This document shows positions 1 through 12,717 of a DNA stretch of 64,000 bases, piece after piece; position 1 is the first letter of the stretch; each line of letters starts with the position of its first letter. Below the pieces are notes generated by a model, which worked only from the letters and a program-made list of their open reading frames with translations, was not told the DNA's origin and did no database searches. This DNA is from Microcystis elabens FACHB-917 (lineage in GTDB: Bacteria > Cyanobacteriota > Cyanobacteriia > PCC-6307 > Cyanobiaceae). Position numbers and translations under genes: made by a program. The DNA is taken from the NCBI RefSeq assembly GCF_014698445.1, contig NZ_JACJSZ010000008.1, positions 56,053 to 120,052 on the forward strand, given 5' to 3'.

Positions 1-1972
<1,972 letters not shown>

Positions 1973-2076
1973 GGGGACCGTCGGCAGTCGGCGTTCTGGA
2001 CCAGTCCTGGCCTGGGGAGTATGACTGCCGCTGATGCATCGGCTACCAGCTTGCGCAACTTAACAGTGGCTTCGCT

Positions 2077-2976
2077 TCAGCCGTGCAGCAGCTCATGCCT
2101 GACGGAGCCCATGGGTGTGGGTTCCAGCAGCTCCGCCTCGATGGCCCATTCCAGCTTGCTCTCCACCCCCGCCGGGCCCGAGAAGCTGCCGTTCACCGCC
2201 GCGGTGAGAGTGGGCTTGGAGGAGGTGGCCAGGGTGATGTAGCGGTCGTCAATGCTGCCCATGCCACTGGGGTCGAACCCCCGCCAGCCGGCTCCGGGCA
2301 GATAGACCTCCGCCCAGGCGTGCAGGTCGTACTGCTGAGGCTGCGGCTCCACCAGGTGGTAACCGCTCACGAACCGGGACGGCAGGCCGACGCAGCGGCA
2401 GGACTCGACCATCAGCATCGCCAGGTCGCGGCAGGAGCCCACCCGCTCCTTGAGGGTGCGCCCCGCTGGCCAGGCCGGTCCCACATGCCGCTGGGTGTAC
2501 TTGACCCGGTCCTTGATGATCTCCACCAGCTGCTCGAGGAACATCAGCCCCCGCTGGTCGCTGCCCATCAGCGCCTCCTGGGCCAGATCCACCGCGGCCG
2601 GGTCGTGCTGGCCGTTGGGCAGCCAGCCCTCCAGGGAGCCCAGCAGATCGCCGTTGAGGTGGCCCACCGGATAGGGGAGCAGCGGCTCCTGGTCCTCCAG
2701 GCAGCTGACCAGGGCCGGGGGCTGCTGGGTCTCCACATCGCTGATCGCCTGGACCCGGAAATGCCCGGTGCTGCCGGTGAACCGGGCTCGCAGGATCTCG
2801 TCGCCGCTGGCGGCCAGCAATGGATAGAACCGCGACGGCTCCGGCGTGACCGCCAGGTGGAACTGCAGCAGGCGCTGGAAGCCGTGACCCCGGGGCTTGA
2901 GGCAGAAACGGTGCGGACCCAGGAAGACCGGCGCGCTGTAGTGGTAGTCGAAGGTGTGGGTTATGCGGGCTCGCAT
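2077..2976 (-). CDS. Transglutaminase-like family protein
   Basis: 299 residues. The N-terminal beta-rich transglutaminase_N region (about 1-90) is followed by a transglutaminase-like cysteine protease core. The core carries the triad context: Cys in RVGSCRDLAMLMVES, His in YDLHAWAEVYLP and Asp in GFDPSG. It is the last gene of a three-gene minus-strand set and its start overlaps the end of the alpha-E gene by 16 bp. This trio (COG1305, COG2307 and COG2308 types) recurs in bacteria and has been proposed to make or process a peptide or amide-linked product. The substrate is not known and cannot be read from the sequence. Confidence 0.88.
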   Translation of the reverse strand: MRARITHTFDYHYSAPVFLGPHRFCLKPRGHGFQRLLQFHLAVTPEPSRFYPLLAASGDEILRARFTGSTGHFRVQAISDVETQQPPALVSCLEDQEPLLPYPVGHLNGDLLGSLEGWLPNGQHDPAAVDLAQEALMGSDQRGLMFLEQLVEIIKDRVKYTQRHVGPAWPAGRTLKERVGSCRDLAMLMVESCRCVGLPSRFVSGYHLVEPQPQQYDLHAWAEVYLPGAGWRGFDPSGMGSIDDRYITLATSSKPTLTAAVNGSFSGPAGVESKLEWAIEAELLEPTPMGSVRHELLHG

Positions 2977-3941
2977 ACCGCCTCCTGACGGGCGGTGGTG
3001 CCGGTGGGCGCGATGAAGTAGCGCGCTTCGATCAGGGTGTGCAGGCGATTGAGATCGGACTGGAAGTGGTCGATGGCTTCATGGAGTCCGGTGGCCACCA
3101 GTTCGTCAATCCTGGTGAAACTCCAGTGGGCCAGGGTGAGGCCGATCAGGCACTCGAGATCGTCGGCGGGACGGGGAACGGAACTGCCGCGGATGATGCG
3201 GAGGGTTTCGCTGATCCGCTCCAGGCAATAGCGCACCGAGCGAGGGAAGATCGGATCGAGCAGCAGGAATGCCGCCACGGCCTTGGGTTCGATGGCCTGC
3301 TGGCTGGACTGCCGGAACATCTGGTAGGCCCCGGCCGAGCGCAGCAGGGAGATCCACTGCAGCTCGTCCAGCACCCCGCCGACCTCCTCAGGCGACGGCA
3401 GCAGCAGGAAGTATTTGACGTCGAGGATCCGGGTGGTCTTGTCGGCCCGCTCCAGCAGCCGCCCCAGTCGGCTGAACTGCCAGGAGAGGTCGCGGCTGAG
3501 GGTGGCGTCAGTGATGCCATAGAAGAGCTGACAGGCGCGGCGGATCTCCCGCAGCTGCTCCTGGGGCGGCTGCTGCCAGAAGCTCTCCTCCTGCAGCGTC
3601 CAGTAGATGTCGTTGATCTGCTCCCACATCTCCGTGGTCATGACCTCACGGATCTGGCGCGCGTTCTCCCGGGCGTTGGCGATGCAGTTGAGAACACTGC
3701 TGGGGTTCTCCGACTCCCGGACCAGGAAGTGGATCACGGCGGCGGGGGTGACCACGGGGTAGAGCTCATCGAAGAGCTTGCGGTCGCCGCTGGCGTCGAT
3801 CAGCGGCAGCCAGGGTTCGGCGCTGCCGGGGGGACAGTCGAGGGCCATGGCCTCGCTCACCTCCACGAAGCGGGAGATGTTCTCGGCCCGCTCGACGTTG
3901 CGGTTGATCCAGTAGAGGGAGTCGGCGACGCGGCTCAGCAT
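2961..3941 (-). CDS. Alpha-E domain protein (COG2307 type)
   Basis: 326 residues, starting MLSRVADSLYWINRNVERAE, the typical opening of the alpha-helical alpha-E family. The rest is mostly helical with no recognisable catalytic motif. It overlaps its upstream neighbour (ATP-grasp) by 7 bp and its downstream neighbour (transglutaminase-like) by 16 bp, so the three are almost certainly co-translated. In this conserved trio the alpha-E protein is believed to work with the circularly permuted ATP-grasp enzyme. The biochemical role is not established. Confidence 0.88.
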   Translation of the reverse strand: MLSRVADSLYWINRNVERAENISRFVEVSEAMALDCPPGSAEPWLPLIDASGDRKLFDELYPVVTPAAVIHFLVRESENPSSVLNCIANARENARQIREVMTTEMWEQINDIYWTLQEESFWQQPPQEQLREIRRACQLFYGITDATLSRDLSWQFSRLGRLLERADKTTRILDVKYFLLLPSPEEVGGVLDELQWISLLRSAGAYQMFRQSSQQAIEPKAVAAFLLLDPIFPRSVRYCLERISETLRIIRGSSVPRPADDLECLIGLTLAHWSFTRIDELVATGLHEAIDHFQSDLNRLHTLIEARYFIAPTGTTARQEAVCEPA

Positions 3942-5374
3942 GGGGCTTCATCCACGATCCAGGTGTCCTTGCAGCCGCCGCCCTGGGAGGAATTGACAAC
4001 CAGGGATCCGCGCCGCAGCGCCACCCGGGTGAGACCGCCGGGGCTCACCCAGGCCTCCTTGCCGCGCAGCACATAGGGCCGCAGATCCACGTGGCAGGGG
4101 TAGAGCTCGCCCTCACTGAGGGAGGGGACCGTGGAGAGCTCCAGGGTCGGCTGGGCGATGTAGTTGCGGGGGTTGGCCTGGATCTTGACGGCGAACTCCG
4201 CGATCTCCGCCTGGGTGGCATGGGGGCCGATCAGCATCCCGTAGCCACCGGCCTCGGCCACTGCCTTCACCACCAGCTCGCCGAGGTGGGCCAGCACGTA
4301 GGCCTGGTCGTCGGGGCGTGAACAGAGGTAGGTGGGGACGTTCTCGATGATCGGCTCCTCACCCAGGTAATAGCGGATCATGTCGCCGACGTAGGCGTAG
4401 ATCAGCTTGTCATCGGCCACGCCGGTGCCGGGTGCATTGGCGATCGCCACCCGGTCGGCGGCATAGGCCCCCATCAGCCCCCTCACGCCCAGCAGGGAAT
4501 CGCTGCGGAACACGGCAGGGTCGAGGAAGTCGTCGTCGATGCGGCGGTAGATCACATCGACCGCCTCCAGGCCGGCGGTGCTGCGCATCCAGACCCGATC
4601 GCCCTCGCAGACCAGATCGCGCCCCTCCACCAGCTGGATGCCCATCTGCTGGGCGAGGTAGCTGTGCTCGAAGTAGGCGCTGTTGAACACGCCGGGGGTG
4701 AGCAGCACCACCTTGGGGGTATCGGTCCAGGGGGCCAGCTCCCGCAGGGTCTGCAGGAGGTGGGAGGGGTAGTCGTCGATGGGCTGCACGGTGCGGCCGG
4801 CGAACAGGCTCGGGAACATGCGCTTCATCACGCGCCGGTTCTCGAGGAAGTAGGCCACCCCCGAGGGACAGCGCAGGTTGTCCTCCAGGACCCGCCAGGT
4901 GCCGTCGCCGTCGCGCACCAGATCGAGGCCGGAGATGTGGCACCAGCGGCCGAGGGGAGGGCGGAACCCCTGCATCTGGGGCCGCCAGCCCTGGGAGCTC
5001 TCGACGTCGGCCCTGGGAACCACCCCGTCGGCGAGGATCTTCTGGTCGCCGTAGACGTCGGCCAGGAAGCGGTCGATCGCCTCCAGACGCTGGAACAGGC
5101 CCCGCTCCAGCCGCTCCCAGTCCCGGGCACTGATCAGACGGGGGAGGGGATCGAAGGGGAGGATCCGCTCCACGCCCTTGCTGTCGGAATCGTTGAGCCG
5201 GAAGGTAGCGCCGAGCCGCTTCAGCAGCATGCCGGCGGCCGCGTGGTTGCGGTTCAGCTGGTCGAGGCCCATCTGGCCCAGGGAGGACAGCAGGGGCGTC
5301 AGGGTCGCCCGGGGCTGGTCGGTGGAGCTGAAGTACTCGTCGTACCCATGGTTCGGCTTGTACTGACTGAACAT
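3935..5374 (-). CDS. Circularly permuted ATP-grasp type 2 protein
   Basis: 479 residues, opening MFSQYKPNHGYDEYFSS and containing HISGLDLVRDGDGTWRVLED, a signature stretch of the circularly permuted ATP-grasp (COG2308) family. Ligases of this fold form amide bonds using ATP. It is the first gene of the trio with the alpha-E and transglutaminase-like genes. The start is at 5374, about 230 bp from the divergent small gene at 5602, so the promoter must lie between them. No terminator is visible inside the operon. Confidence 0.9.
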   Translation of the reverse strand: MFSQYKPNHGYDEYFSSTDQPRATLTPLLSSLGQMGLDQLNRNHAAAGMLLKRLGATFRLNDSDSKGVERILPFDPLPRLISARDWERLERGLFQRLEAIDRFLADVYGDQKILADGVVPRADVESSQGWRPQMQGFRPPLGRWCHISGLDLVRDGDGTWRVLEDNLRCPSGVAYFLENRRVMKRMFPSLFAGRTVQPIDDYPSHLLQTLRELAPWTDTPKVVLLTPGVFNSAYFEHSYLAQQMGIQLVEGRDLVCEGDRVWMRSTAGLEAVDVIYRRIDDDFLDPAVFRSDSLLGVRGLMGAYAADRVAIANAPGTGVADDKLIYAYVGDMIRYYLGEEPIIENVPTYLCSRPDDQAYVLAHLGELVVKAVAEAGGYGMLIGPHATQAEIAEFAVKIQANPRNYIAQPTLELSTVPSLSEGELYPCHVDLRPYVLRGKEAWVSPGGLTRVALRRGSLVVNSSQGGGCKDTWIVDEAPC

Positions 5375-5601
5375 GCCACACCCGTTCGCGCGGTTGGATC
5401 CTGCAGTGCCGCCGGGGTGCCCCCCCGTTGCCGTTGCTACGAAACACGGGGTGCCTTGCCGGCCCCTCGTCGGCGCCGGCGCAGGCGGACGCCGACCAGC
5501 GCGTCACTTCTAGCGCGCCATACGAATAGCGTTTTCATAAGCATCCACCGCTGCGGCCTGCGCCGGGTCCGTGGATGAACACATCTGCAGGGAGGAGGGT
5601 C

Positions 5602-6032
5602 ATGCTGACCGGCCAGAGCGGACTCCAGACCTCCACGGCTGGGCGTGTCACCGGCTCCCTGCTACAGGACCGGGCGAGGCCGGGAACCCGTCGGGAGAAG
5701 CGCGCCTACGCCCGCCAGTCCATCGAGAGTTGCCGCACCATCGCCGTCCGGCGCCTCGACGGCGAGGGTGAGCCCTGCGGACGCTGGTTCCTCGCCGACA
5801 TCGCCGACGTGGCCGAGGCCGGGAAGTGCGCTCCCATCCCGGCTTCGGCCAGCTGCGCTGGTTCACCCGGGCCCACTTCGCCCTCAGCTTCAGCGTGGCC
5901 TTCGCCACCCCCCTGGCGGAGGTGCCGGTGCTCTCGGTGGAGCGGCGCGGCACGCGCCGGGATCCCAACCAGGAGGACTGGGCGCTCGAGGAGGAGCGGC
6001 AGCGGGCAGGCAGCCGACCCGATGCGCCCTGA
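5602..6032 (+). pseudogene. Small hypothetical gene with a single-base frameshift
   Basis: The ATG at 5602 has a strong ribosome site (GGAGGAGG) just upstream. The first frame runs MLTGQSGLQTSTAGRV to LADIADVAEAG. The reading then continues sensibly only in another frame from 5826: VRSHPGFGQLRWFTRAHFA to the stop at 6032. Adding one G to the GGG run at 5821-5823 would join them as EAGEVRSHPG, giving a protein of about 143 residues. The order R..R, then DVAEAG, is faintly like a PilZ domain, but this is a weak guess and no function is claimed. The break may be real decay or a homopolymer sequencing error. Confidence 0.5.
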
Positions 6033-6053
6033 CCGGCTCGGCGCCCAGAGCCG

Positions 6054-7778
<1,725 letters not shown>

Positions 7779-7785
7779 GGGGGTG

Positions 7786-8103
7786 TCAGTCGAGAGGGCC
7801 GTTCACCAGTCCGTTGAAGCCGAAGACGCGGCGGTCGCCGACGTAGGGCACCAGATCCACGTCCCGCTGGTCGCCGGGCTCGAAGCGGATGGCGGTGCCG
7901 GCGGGGATGTCGAGCCGCAGGCCGCGGGCCGCCTCGCGGTCGAATTCCAGGGCGCCGTTGGCCTCATGGAAATGGAAGTGGGAGCCCACCTGCACGGGCC
8001 GGTCGCCCCGGTTCGCCACCGAGAGCGTGGTGACGGGGCGGCCGGCGTTGAGCTCGATCGTGCCGGGCTCGGGGATCAGTTCGCCGGGGATCAGCGGGGG
8101 CAT
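7786..8103 (-). CDS. ureB: Urease subunit beta
   Basis: 105 residues, a normal UreB length. It opens [19 protein letters not shown] and contains the conserved [20 protein letters not shown] and [10 protein letters not shown] stretches of the family. It forms the (alpha-beta-gamma)3 urease trimer with UreA and UreC. It lies between ureA (9-bp gap) and ureC (7-bp gap), so the three structural genes are one transcription unit. Confidence 0.97.
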   Translation of the reverse strand: MPPLIPGELIPEPGTIELNAGRPVTTLSVANRGDRPVQVGSHFHFHEANGALEFDREAARGLRLDIPAGTAIRFEPGDQRDVDLVPYVGDRRVFGFNGLVNGPLD

Positions 8104-8112
8104 GGGAGGGGG

Positions 8113-8415
8113 TCAGCGGATCGGTTCGTGGAGGGTGACGAGCTTGGTGCCGTCGGGGAACATCGCCTCGATCTGCACCTCGGGGATCAGTTCGGGCACC
8201 CCGTCCATCACCTGATCCCGGCTCAGCCAGGTGCTGCCCTCCCGCATCAGCTCAGCCACGCTGCGGCCGTCGCGGGCCCCTTCGATCACCTGGAAACTGA
8301 GCCAGGCCACCGCCTCGGGATGGTTGAGCTTCAGGCCCCGGCCGAGCCGCCGTTCCGCCAGCAGGGCGGCAGTGACGATCAACAGCTTGTCTTTCTCCTG
8401 GGGGGTGAGGTTCAT
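8113..8415 (-). CDS. ureA: Urease subunit gamma
   Basis: The start at 8415 ([20 protein letters not shown]) gives the standard 100-residue UreA. An in-frame ATG eight codons upstream would add residues not found in the family. The conserved [17 protein letters not shown] and [20 protein letters not shown] are present. It is the first gene of ureABC. Immediately upstream is the serine hydrolase gene rather than ureD, which is the usual neighbour in picocyanobacteria. Confidence 0.97.
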   Translation of the reverse strand: MNLTPQEKDKLLIVTAALLAERRLGRGLKLNHPEAVAWLSFQVIEGARDGRSVAELMREGSTWLSRDQVMDGVPELIPEVQIEAMFPDGTKLVTLHEPIR

Positions 8416-8493
8416 GCAGGCTGCGCTGGCCGGCGCCACTCTCGCAGCGCTCCGGCACCGGCTCAGGTTCAGAAGGAACGTTCGTCGCCCCGA

Positions 8494-9900
8494 TCAGCGA
8501 CGCTGCAACGTCCCCTGGCCCTCCAGGTTGAGGTTGTCAATCCGCACCGCCGTGGCCCTGCCGTCGGCACCCACCGTGAAGGTGACGGCGCTGGGGCCGT
8601 CGGCGTTCTCGCCGGCGGGCTGGTAGCGGAAGACATCGCCGCTCACGGGGGTGAGGGGGAAGGAGTTGAGCCGGGGACCCAGCTGCAGGACAAGGCCCTC
8701 GGGGGTGCGCTCCACCGCGACCGGGCCGACATAGGCGTTGGCGTAGGTGCCGGTGTAGGCGCCGGCGGGACGGGCCGGCAGCGGCCGGGCCGGGATGACC
8801 ACCGTAGGGTAAGTCTGCTGTTCCATGGCCTGGAACAGGGGGCGCAGGGCGGCCAGGTAGTCGCGCTGCACCGCTCCGCTGGTGGCCAGGTCGAGGAAGC
8901 TGAGGCTGAGGGCCTCCGGCACCCCCGGGGGCCGGCCGTTGGAGAGCACGGCGATGCCGGAGGATTTCGCCGGCAGCAGGTAGACGGCCGTGGCGGCGCC
9001 GAGGTCGAAGGCGCCGGAATGGCTCAGCTGCACCGTGCCCCGGTCGGTGTAGCTGACGTTCCAGCCCAGCCCATAGAAGCCGGCCCGATCCGTGGCCGGA
9101 TCGCGGGGCGGCTGGCTGATGCTCTGGGGCCGGTGGGTCTCGGCCAGGGCGGCGGCGTCCACCAGAACACGGCCATCGAGCCGGCCGCCGGCCAGCTGCA
9201 GCCGCAGCCACTGGCCCAGATCCCGCACGCTGGAGCTCACCCCGCCGGCGGGGGCCTGGGCATCGGCATCCCGCTGGTAGTAGGGCACCCAGCGGCCCCC
9301 TTCCGACACATGCAGGGAGGCGCGGTTGGCGGCGGCCACGGCGCCGGCGGTGAAGCCGAAATTGGTGTAAACGTAGTCGGCGTGGTCGGGCAGACCGCTG
9401 CGGTGGGCCAGCAGGTCGCGAATGGTCACATCAGCGGCGATGGCCGGCGGGCCGATCCGGGCCGCAGGGAGGGTGCGCAGCACCGGGTCGTCCCAGCCGA
9501 CGCGCCCGTCGCCCACCAGGCCGGCCACGACCGTGGAGGCGATGGGCTTTGAGAGCGACGCCAGCTGGAAGACGGTGTCGGCATCCACCGCAACGGGCTC
9601 ACCCACCCGCCGCACGCCGTAGCCCCTGAGGAAGGCCACCCGGTCGGCGTGCACCACCACGATGGCCAGCCCCGGGACGCCGGTGCGGCGCTGCATCTCG
9701 GCCGCCAGGGCATTGAGCCGGGGCAGGGCCGCGGCGAGCCGGGCCTCCGTCACCTGGCGCGGCGGGGGCGGGGCCCCGAGGGAGCCTGCGCGCTGCGGGC
9801 GGCACCCGGGAGCTGCAGGGCCAGGGCGAGAAGGGTGGCCAAAGCGACCGCTCCGGGGTGGCGCTGGAGCTCCCCAGCCTAGTCCCGCGCCCATCTGCAT
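8494..9900 (-). CDS. Serine hydrolase, beta-lactamase class C / PBP4-like
   Basis: The catalytic domain shows the SxxK nucleophile (QLASLSKPIAS), a tyrosine motif (YVYTNFGF) and an HSG triad substitute (LSHSGAF), as in penicillin-binding and esterase-type serine hydrolases. The substrate is unknown. The N-terminus is uncertain. In the catalytic frame the first residues are Gly/Pro/Arg-rich and do not look like a signal peptide. A different frame just upstream encodes a leader-like stretch, LATLLALALQLPGAARSAQA. A lost or gained base in the G/C run at 9764-9776 would join the two. The gene begins next to the end of the COQ4-like gene. Confidence 0.72.
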   Translation of the reverse strand: MQMGAGLGWGAPAPPRSGRFGHPSRPGPAAPGCRPQRAGSLGAPPPPRQVTEARLAAALPRLNALAAEMQRRTGVPGLAIVVVHADRVAFLRGYGVRRVGEPVAVDADTVFQLASLSKPIASTVVAGLVGDGRVGWDDPVLRTLPAARIGPPAIAADVTIRDLLAHRSGLPDHADYVYTNFGFTAGAVAAANRASLHVSEGGRWVPYYQRDADAQAPAGGVSSSVRDLGQWLRLQLAGGRLDGRVLVDAAALAETHRPQSISQPPRDPATDRAGFYGLGWNVSYTDRGTVQLSHSGAFDLGAATAVYLLPAKSSGIAVLSNGRPPGVPEALSLSFLDLATSGAVQRDYLAALRPLFQAMEQQTYPTVVIPARPLPARPAGAYTGTYANAYVGPVAVERTPEGLVLQLGPRLNSFPLTPVSGDVFRYQPAGENADGPSAVTFTVGADGRATAVRIDNLNLEGQGTLQRR

Positions 9901-10472
9901 CAGCACGCGTTCGCGCCGTAGGGGACGCCGTCCGCCGGCAGGGTGACCCCCAGCCGCCGCCGCCATTCCGCCACCGGCAGCTCCCAGCCCTCCTCCCAGC
10001 GGACCGTGGCGAAGGGATGGGCGGTGAAGCCGATCTGGGTGGCAGTGATGGCCAGCACCCCGTTCTCCCCCACCGGCGCCGTGCCGAAACCACTGACCAC
10101 GTGGTGGATGTCGTGGGTGGTGGCGATCCGCTGGGTGAGCCAGCGTCCGTCGGTGTCGACGGGGCGCGGGCGGAAGAACTCGGGGTCGTAGTTGAAGCGG
10201 CGGATCAGGGCGGCGTAGCGGTGGCCCAGGCTCTCCTCCGGCAGCGCCTCGAGCCGCTCCAGGTCCGGCTGCAGGGGCGGATAGCGCTCGTCCATCATCG
10301 CCGCCCCGCCCGGCAGGGCCCGGAAGCGGGCGATGCAGGCCTCCATCTGGGGCGTGTCCAGGAAGCTGTCGACCAGATCGGCGATCCTGGCGAGATCCCC
10401 CTGGCTGCGGCCCACGGCGATCAGGTGGCGCGCCTGGCCAAGGGCCTGCAGGGAGAGCTGGAAGCGATGCAT
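9900..10472 (-). CDS. COQ4 family protein
   Basis: 190 residues starting MHRFQLSLQALGQARHLI at 10472. It carries the COQ4 metal motif HDxxH-x11-E, seen as HDIHHVVSGFGTAPVGE. In mitochondria COQ4 acts in ubiquinone synthesis. In cyanobacteria the family is common but its role, perhaps in quinone metabolism, is not settled. It starts 8 bp after the ureD stop, so it is probably co-transcribed with ureD although no urease role is known for it. Confidence 0.86.
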   Translation of the reverse strand: MHRFQLSLQALGQARHLIAVGRSQGDLARIADLVDSFLDTPQMEACIARFRALPGGAAMMDERYPPLQPDLERLEALPEESLGHRYAALIRRFNYDPEFFRPRPVDTDGRWLTQRIATTHDIHHVVSGFGTAPVGENGVLAITATQIGFTAHPFATVRWEEGWELPVAEWRRRLGVTLPADGVPYGANAC

Positions 10473-10480
10473 GGGGAGGG

Positions 10481-11395
10481 TCACCAGCTGCGAGCCGGGA
10501 TCGCCAAGGGAGGCTCCTGGTCCAGGGGCTGCTCCTGGAACGGCCACACCCGTGGCAGCACCGGAGCGCTCAGGCCCCGCTCGGCCCGGATCCGGGCCCA
10601 GATCCGCGTGAACCAGAAACGGGCCGCCTGGGTGGAGCGGCCCCGGTAGCGGGCCACCAGCCCCCGCTCCAGCCGGCCGCAGGCCATCGCCCCCTCCAGC
10701 CCGTGGCGCTCGGCGCGGCAGGCCTCCAGCAGGGGCTCGCCCACCGGAGCCGGGGCGGCCCACACCAGGCTGGCGAACACCGGCTCTCCCCCCAGTCCGT
10801 GGGGGCTCTCCAGGCTGGCGCCGCCCAGCTCGAGCCGGTCCACCAGTTCCCACTGCCCCTCCCGCCGGATCTCCAGCAAGGAGCGCCAGCGGCCGGATCC
10901 GAGTGTCTCGCCGTCGGCGCTGCGCCCCAGCCGCACCACCTCCGCCCCCAGCCAGCTGGCTCCCCGGGCCAGCCCCACACGGCAGGTCTGCTGGAACAGG
11001 CCGTCCCGGAAGACCACCAGCTCCTGGGGCAGCCACTCCAGATCGGCCCCGGCGGCGAGTCGGAAGTCGAGGGTCTGGTGGGTCCAGCTGCCGGCGGGGA
11101 CCCGCCTGGAGCGGCCCACGGTCCCGTACACCTTCTGGGCCGCCACGCTGGTGATCAGGGCGCGGCTGCCGGGGCCGAGATCGGCGTCGATGGCCAGCTC
11201 ATCGCCGCCCACCAGACCCCCGCCGGTGTGCAGCAAGGGCAGTTGGCAGCGGCCATCGGCGGCGGCGAAGGCCCGCTGGATCTTCAGCGGCGCCGTCGCT
11301 CCGCCCTGGTGCCGGGTGGCACCGTCCGCGTCGCCGGTGGTTTCGAAACGAAGCCGGGCCTGGGCTCTCCAGGGATCGGGAGCAGAGAGCTGCAT
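10481..11395 (-). CDS. ureD: Urease accessory protein UreD
   Basis: 304 residues from the ATG at 11395 (MQLSAPDPWRAQARLRFE). UreD scaffolds apo-urease for nickel delivery together with UreF and UreG. Conserved UreD stretches visible are HTGGGLVGGDEL, ALITSVAAQKVYG and LEWLPQELVVFRDG. An open frame extends upstream of this ATG but that sequence is not UreD-like. It is divergent from ureE across about 110 bp. It is separated from ureABC by two unrelated genes. Confidence 0.95.
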   Translation of the reverse strand: MQLSAPDPWRAQARLRFETTGDADGATRHQGGATAPLKIQRAFAAADGRCQLPLLHTGGGLVGGDELAIDADLGPGSRALITSVAAQKVYGTVGRSRRVPAGSWTHQTLDFRLAAGADLEWLPQELVVFRDGLFQQTCRVGLARGASWLGAEVVRLGRSADGETLGSGRWRSLLEIRREGQWELVDRLELGGASLESPHGLGGEPVFASLVWAAPAPVGEPLLEACRAERHGLEGAMACGRLERGLVARYRGRSTQAARFWFTRIWARIRAERGLSAPVLPRVWPFQEQPLDQEPPLAIPARSW

Positions 11396-11506
11396 GGCGG
11401 TGATGGTGGGGCCCCAAGGGCCTGGATTCGGTAGCAGCCGACACAGGGCCGCCCGCCAACGGCTGGCCAGGGTGAGACGGCCAACCGTCGCCCGCTGGCC
11501 TGCTCC
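11396..11506 (+). promoter_or_regulatory. Divergent intergenic region between ureD and ureE
   Basis: This 111-bp gap must hold the promoters of both the leftward ureD unit and the rightward ureEF unit. I see no clear -10 element or GTA-N8-TAC NtcA box here, so the call rests on gene orientation only. Confidence 0.4.
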
Positions 11507-12037
11507 ATGCCCGGCTCCACTGTTTCCGACGTCCCCCCGCCCCTGGTGCTGGTGCGGCACTGGCGTCAGGGGGAGGATCCGGACCCGGAACCCCCGGGTG
11601 CGCCGGATCCGCCCCTGCGGTTACCGCTCCAGGCCGACGAGCGCACCAGCCTGCGGGGCCATCGCCGCAGCGCCTGCGGGCAGGACCTCCTGCTGCAGCT
11701 CCCCCGCGGCGCCGCTCTCGAGCCCGGCGACCGGCTGGCACCGGAGGCCGGAGGGCCCCTGGTGGTGGTGGAGGCCGCCCTGGAGCCTCTGCTGGTGGTG
11801 CGGGCCGCCGACCCCCTGGCCCTGCTGCAGGCGGCCTACCACCTGGGCAACCGCCACGTGGCCCTGGAGCTGCACCGCGACGAGCTGCGCCTGGGCGTCG
11901 ACAACGTGCTCGAGGATCTGCTGCGGCATCGGGGTCTGACCGTGGAGCGGATCACGGGGCCTTTTCTGCCCGAACCTGGGGCCTACGCACGGTCCGGCCA
12001 CACCCATGGCCATGACCACCACCATGGCCACCCATGA
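11507..12037 (+). CDS. ureE: Urease accessory protein UreE
   Basis: 176 residues. UreE is the nickel metallochaperone of urease maturation. The C-terminus has the expected His-rich metal tail (HTHGHDHHHGHP). The core contains YHLGNRHVALEL, with the conserved His of the UreE metal site. The stop overlaps the ureF start (ATGA), so the two are translationally coupled. Confidence 0.95.
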   Translation: MPGSTVSDVPPPLVLVRHWRQGEDPDPEPPGAPDPPLRLPLQADERTSLRGHRRSACGQDLLLQLPRGAALEPGDRLAPEAGGPLVVVEAALEPLLVVRAADPLALLQAAYHLGNRHVALELHRDELRLGVDNVLEDLLRHRGLTVERITGPFLPEPGAYARSGHTHGHDHHHGHP

Positions 12038-12717
12038 GCATCGCCCGGCTGCGGCTGTTCCAACTCGTCAGTCCCGCCCTGCCGGTGGGGGGATTCAGCT
12101 ATTCCGAAGGCCTGGAGGTGCTTGTGCAGGCCGGGGAGCTTACCGATGCCGATGGCGTGGCCCACTGGCTGGAGGCAGAGCTCCAGCGGGGGGCGCTGGC
12201 GATCGAGGCGGCCGCGCTGCCCCGGCTGATGCAGGCCCTGACCCGATGGCGTGAGACACCGGACGGGGGAGCCTGGCAGGAGGTGCTCGACCTGGACGGC
12301 TGGCTGCTGGCCCAGCGGGAGGCGGCCGAGCTGAGGGCCCAGCAACGGCAGATGGGTCGCTCCCTGTTGCAGTTGCTCTCGGATCTGGGCCTGCCCCTGC
12401 CGGGGGGGCGCTCACCGAGGCTGGCCTGGCCGGCGGCCTGGGCGTGGGCGGGACTGGCCCTCGAGATCGCGCCGCAGGAGCTGGTGGAGGCCTACCTCTA
12501 CGGCTGGATCGCCACCCAGCTCAGCGCCGCGGTGCGGCTCGTGCCCCTGGGCCCCACCGAAGCCCAGCGGCTGCAGCTGGCCCTGGCGCCCAGCATCACC
12601 TCCCGGGCGGCGGTGCTGACCGACGCCGATCCCCACACCCTCTGGAACGGGGGGGTGGGGGCGGGCATGGCCCAGCTGGGCCATGCTGAGCTCTACTCGC
12701 GGTTGTTCCGGAGCTGA
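12034..12717 (+). CDS. ureF: Urease accessory protein UreF
   Basis: 227 residues, opening MSIARLRLFQLVSPALPVGG with the conserved SPALPVGGFSYSEGLE motif of UreF. UreF gates the GTPase UreG on the UreD-urease complex. It overlaps ureE by 4 bp. Its stop overlaps the start of the broken lipoprotein gene that follows (TGATG). ureG, normally next to ureF, is 2.5 kb downstream. Confidence 0.96.
   Translation: MSIARLRLFQLVSPALPVGGFSYSEGLEVLVQAGELTDADGVAHWLEAELQRGALAIEAAALPRLMQALTRWRETPDGGAWQEVLDLDGWLLAQREAAELRAQQRQMGRSLLQLLSDLGLPLPGGRSPRLAWPAAWAWAGLALEIAPQELVEAYLYGWIATQLSAAVRLVPLGPTEAQRLQLALAPSITSRAAVLTDADPHTLWNGGVGAGMAQLGHAELYSRLFRS

Noticed and set aside
10473..11036. A long N-terminal extension of the COQ4-like gene
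   Set aside because: This part overlaps ureD in another frame and is Gly/Ala/Arg-rich; the COQ4 family begins at the ATG at 10472.
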